This document shows, one piece after another, positions 58,051 through 64,000 of a stretch of 64,000 nt of DNA; position 1 is the first letter of the stretch; each line of letters begins with the position of its first letter. The stretch is from contig NC_010162.1 in NCBI RefSeq assembly GCF_000067165.1, positions 10,466,501 through 10,530,500 of the forward strand, read 5' to 3'. Source of the stretch: Sorangium cellulosum So ce56 (GTDB lineage Bacteria > Myxococcota_A > Polyangia > Polyangiales > Polyangiaceae). Both the position numbers and the translations under genes were made by a program. The notes beneath the pieces are model-generated. The model worked only from the letters and a program-made list of their open reading frames with translations. It had not been told where the DNA came from and did not search any database.

Positions 58051-58818
58051 ATGCTGTTGACGAGATGGACTGGGGCGGCCGCGGTGATCGCGGCCACGGC
58101 GCTGCTCTCGTGCGAACGGGAAGGCGCGAGCGACGGCGACGGCGGGGCCGGCGGTTCCGGATCGAGCACGAGCGGGTCGAGCGCCGCGTCGAGCGCGACG
58201 ACGGCGGGCTCCGGCGGGGCCACGGGCCAGGGCGGCGCAGGCGACGGCGGCCAGGGCGGCGCGGGCGACGGGGGCCAGGGCGGCGCAGGCGACGGCGGCG
58301 CCGGAGGCGGCGTGTGCGGCGACGGCGCGGTGGGCGGCGCCGAGGGCTGCGACGACGGCGGCACCGCGGCAGGAGACGGCTGCGACGCGGGCTGCGCCGT
58401 CGAGCCCGGCTACACCTGCGCCGGCGCGCCGAGCATCTGCTCGACGATGTGCGGCGACCGCCTGGTGCGGGGCGCCGAGGCCTGCGACGACGGCAACGTC
58501 CGGAACGAGGACGGCTGCAACGCCGTCTGCGTGATCGAGGCGGGCTACGAGTGCAACGGCGAGCCCAGCGCCTGCGGCCCGCTCTGCGGCGACGGCCTGC
58601 TCATCGGCAACGAGGGCTGCGACGACGGCAACACCGTCGACGGCGACGGCTGCAGCCCCGATTGCGACGTCGATCACGGCTACCTCTGCACCGGCGAGCC
58701 CAGCGTCTGCGCCCCCGTCTGCGGCGACAGCATCGAGGCGGGCCTGGAGGAGTGCGACGACGGCAACACCGCCGACGGCGACGGCTGCAGCAGCACCTGC
58801 CAGGTCGAGAACGACTGA
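58051..58818 (+). CDS. Cys-rich repeat (DUF4215-type) surface lipoprotein
   Basis: 255 residues. The lipobox is ALLSC; a Gly/Ser linker with GGQGGAGDG repeats follows to about residue 88. Then come four copies of a roughly 44-residue repeat, each CGD..-x-G-x-E-x-CDDGN-x-GDGC-x-C-x-(V/I)-E-GY-x-C-x-G-PS-x-C; the last is truncated after TCQVEND. This is the DUF4215/Myxococcus cysteine-rich repeat, found on secreted or surface myxobacterial proteins; the cysteines are expected to form disulfides. The ligand is unknown. ATG 58051 has GGAGG eight bases upstream. Confidence 0.8.
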   Translation: MLLTRWTGAAAVIAATALLSCEREGASDGDGGAGGSGSSTSGSSAASSATTAGSGGATGQGGAGDGGQGGAGDGGQGGAGDGGAGGGVCGDGAVGGAEGCDDGGTAAGDGCDAGCAVEPGYTCAGAPSICSTMCGDRLVRGAEACDDGNVRNEDGCNAVCVIEAGYECNGEPSACGPLCGDGLLIGNEGCDDGNTVDGDGCSPDCDVDHGYLCTGEPSVCAPVCGDSIEAGLEECDDGNTADGDGCSSTCQVEND

Positions 58819-58843
58819 TCCGCGCCGCCGAGCGGCGCCCCTC

Positions 58844-59101
58844 TCAAGGCGTACGCGTCTTGAGGCTGTCGATCGCGTGGACGGGCGCCTGGTCGCCGGC
58901 CATGAGGTGGGCGATCGCCCCGTAGACCAGCCGCTGGCTCTCCAGCATGCTCTTGCCGGCGAACACCGGCGAGGTCACGACCAGGTTGAAGTGGCCCCCG
59001 CCGCCGGTCACCTCGGCGGTGGAGCCCTCGATCTTCGCTTCGATGGCCTGCTTCAGGGCCTCGGGGATCGACCCCTGAAAGGTCGTCAGGTGGCTCGGCA
59101 T
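58844..59101 (-). CDS. BolA-family protein
   Basis: 85 residues. The conserved BolA pattern is present: IEGSTAEVTGGGGHFNLVVTSPVFAGKSMLESQRLVYGAIAHLM, with the His in GHFNL and the surface that pairs with monothiol glutaredoxins. BolA-glutaredoxin complexes handle Fe-S clusters and stress signals. A Cys ligand loop is absent, so it is the BolA1/3-like type without the YrbA Cys. No grx gene is adjacent. It lies 26 bases from the lipoprotein stop, convergent. ATG 59101 is followed directly by the family start. Confidence 0.85.
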   Translation of the reverse strand: MPSHLTTFQGSIPEALKQAIEAKIEGSTAEVTGGGGHFNLVVTSPVFAGKSMLESQRLVYGAIAHLMAGDQAPVHAIDSLKTRTP

Positions 59102-59225
59102 GGGCGATCTATAGGCGATCGCCCCGCCGCGGGAAAGCCGGAGCGCGGGGCTCGGGCCGCGGCGGGGCGCGCTGTCGACGTGGCCGACGCGACGGGATGG
59201 GAGAGGCGGGATCGGCGCGGTGGGA

Positions 59226-62798
<3,573 letters not shown>

Positions 62799-63192
62799 GC
62801 AGATCCTCCGAGAGAGATGAATGGGGCGCAAACCATTGACGGAAAGGGCCCCGAGCGCAAGCGTATCCGGGGTGGACGGCCGCGCGGGAGAGCGAGCAAG
62901 GTTACGCGTCGCCGTCGAGGGCGCGCGCTGATCGGCGAGGCGCCGCGGGACGCCGGGCGGACAAGGGCGGGTGTGCGACACCGAGCGACAGCTGCAATGA
63001 GAGGCGGCGCACGGCGTCCCCTGGATTACCGATGCCCCGTGCGTTCCGGAGATCGACCGTCCTCAGAGCACTTCCGTTTCCGGGAGAAGCGCGGGGAGAT
63101 GAGATGTGGGTTTCTGGGATGGACTGAGCATGGCGCCCGGTGCGAGCGTGCTCAGGCGAGGCCGCGCGGGCGGGCCGGCTGGGGTCGGCCGC
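62799..63192. other. 394-bp region without a recognised gene
   Basis: It lies upstream of the fadN gene and should contain its promoter. No repeat, hairpin or small gene was recognised. Confidence 0.5.
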
Positions 63193-63468
63193 TCAGTGCC
63201 ATGCCTGAGCGGACTGAACTGGCTGTCCGGTGCGGTCGTGCTCGGCGAGGAGGCGCTTCGAGATCTCGACGCACTCGGTGCAGGTGGCGAAGCGCGACTT
63301 GTGCAGGCACTGGATCCAGGTCGCCGACCCTTGCGCCAGGAACTCCTCCGGATCGAGGTGCTTGCCGCAGGCGACGCAGTGGATGTGCTTGTGCTCGTGA
63401 GGCTGCGCCGGGCGCGCGGGCGCAAGCGCCTTCCGCTCGCGCTTGGTGAGTCGCTTCTCTCGCTTCAT
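63193..63468 (-). CDS. Small zinc-ribbon-like protein
   Basis: About 91 residues from ATG 63468, preceded by GGAGACC. A basic head (KREKRLTKRERKALAP) leads to a histidine-rich HEHKHIHC and then two Cys pairs (HCVACGKHLD, ATCTECVEIS) that could hold one zinc. The tail is polar. No family name was recognised; the composition suggests a nucleic-acid- or ribosome-associated protein. It may be conserved in myxobacteria, but I cannot verify that. Confidence 0.6.
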   Translation of the reverse strand: MKREKRLTKRERKALAPARPAQPHEHKHIHCVACGKHLDPEEFLAQGSATWIQCLHKSRFATCTECVEISKRLLAEHDRTGQPVQSAQAWH

Positions 63469-63742
63469 GGTCTCCTCGATGGCGGGTGGCCGCACGGCCT
63501 CGTGCGGGCGCCGGTGAAGCTACCACGCGCCGCTCGGCGAGAGTTCCGGACGGCGGCGCGGCGGCGCGGGACGGACCTGCGCGACGTCGCCCGCGGATGG
63601 CGGCGGCGTGTGGGCGTGTGGGTTGACTTCGTCCAGGGGGTGTGCGTACCCGGCGAAGCGACCGCGCCTCCCCGGGCCCGCGCTGCGCTCGGACGGCGTT
63701 GCGAGAGCGGCGCGGAAAGTGGGCGCGGTGGGCCCGCGCGCG

Positions 63743-63961
63743 TTACCCCTCGCCGTCCTCGCAGCCACGGAGCGCCTCCTCTTCGTCCATCTCGGCGACC
63801 TCGGTCGCGTAGTACCGAAGGGAGTGATAGGTTCGTCGCAAGGCCTTCAGGAAATCGAGCCCATCCTCGAGGTTGTAAACGCGCTCGTAGCTAGGCAGCC
63901 CTTGCTCGAGGATGTCGCCGACCGCGTTCATGCAATTCGGGTGGAGCTTCACGATCTGCAC
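63743..63961 (-). CDS. Small helical hypothetical protein (5' end possibly outside window)
   Basis: At least 72 residues, starting at GTG 63961, but the frame is open to the window edge, so the true start may lie beyond. The sequence is helical with aromatic residues (CMNAVGDILEQGLPSYERVYNLEDGLDFLKALRRTYHSLRYYATEVAEMDEEEA) and ends acidic. No family was recognised. Confidence 0.45.
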   Translation of the reverse strand: MQIVKLHPNCMNAVGDILEQGLPSYERVYNLEDGLDFLKALRRTYHSLRYYATEVAEMDEEEALRGCEDGEG

Positions 63962-64000
63962 GGGGGGCCCGCCGACCCGAGGACGAAGCGAGCCAGCGGG

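Overview
The window reads as part of the chromosome of a large-genome, very high-GC myxobacterium, most like Sorangium or its Polyangiaceae relatives. This is inferred from very strong G/C bias at third codon positions, many lipoproteins with Gly/Ser/Ala-rich linkers after the lipobox, a four-copy cysteine-rich (DUF4215-like) surface protein, an OmpA protein with calcium-binding type-3 repeats, a PEGA-domain protein and a sedolisin protease. I recognised no rRNA, tRNA or CRISPR array.

Bases 1-7,525 are an accessory zone of small, broken or transferred-looking genes: the tail of a polysaccharide deacetylase, an IS66 TnpA remnant, a PIN-toxin remnant, an antitoxin beside a frameshifted ParE-type toxin, and half of an ADP-ribosylglycohydrolase. 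Intact genes there encode an alpha/beta hydrolase and a GyrI-like protein. Bases 7,801-12,759 hold a PhzS-like flavin monooxygenase, a MoaD/ThiS-like protein paired with an Asp-box propeller, and a three-domain fusion of aldo/keto reductase, polynucleotide-kinase-like and HAD phosphatase domains.

Bases 12,780-31,309 are mostly minus strand and encode envelope proteins: a 1,790-residue exported protein with a barrel-like end, a sulfatase-modifying-factor-like lipoprotein, a PEGA protein, an overlapping pair made of a doubled PgsC/CapC-like membrane protein and a membrane-anchored partner, and a sedolisin. A plus-strand OLD-like ATPase/DUF4276-like pair (21,096-23,071) interrupts them. Bases 31,712-40,210 carry a CHASE2-like sensor, a secreted repeat protein, a 1.6-kb region of duplicated promoter units with a recent duplicate of part of the sensor gene, and a SWIM-SNF2 helicase.

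Bases 40,529-52,741 combine surface lipoproteins, PspA, pyruvate phosphate dikinase, a two-domain FKBP lipoprotein, a second OLD-like ATPase, a cytochrome-c-like lipoprotein and an orphan solute-binding protein. Bases 53,063-62,798 include an isobutyryl-CoA-mutase-type subunit and a FadN/FadA-type beta-oxidation operon, with envelope proteins and a BolA between them. The mutase and the FadN/FadA pair fit fatty-acid and branched-chain acyl-CoA breakdown; PPDK can feed the resulting C3/C4 units into gluconeogenesis. The last 0.8 kb has two small uncharacterised genes, one running off the end.
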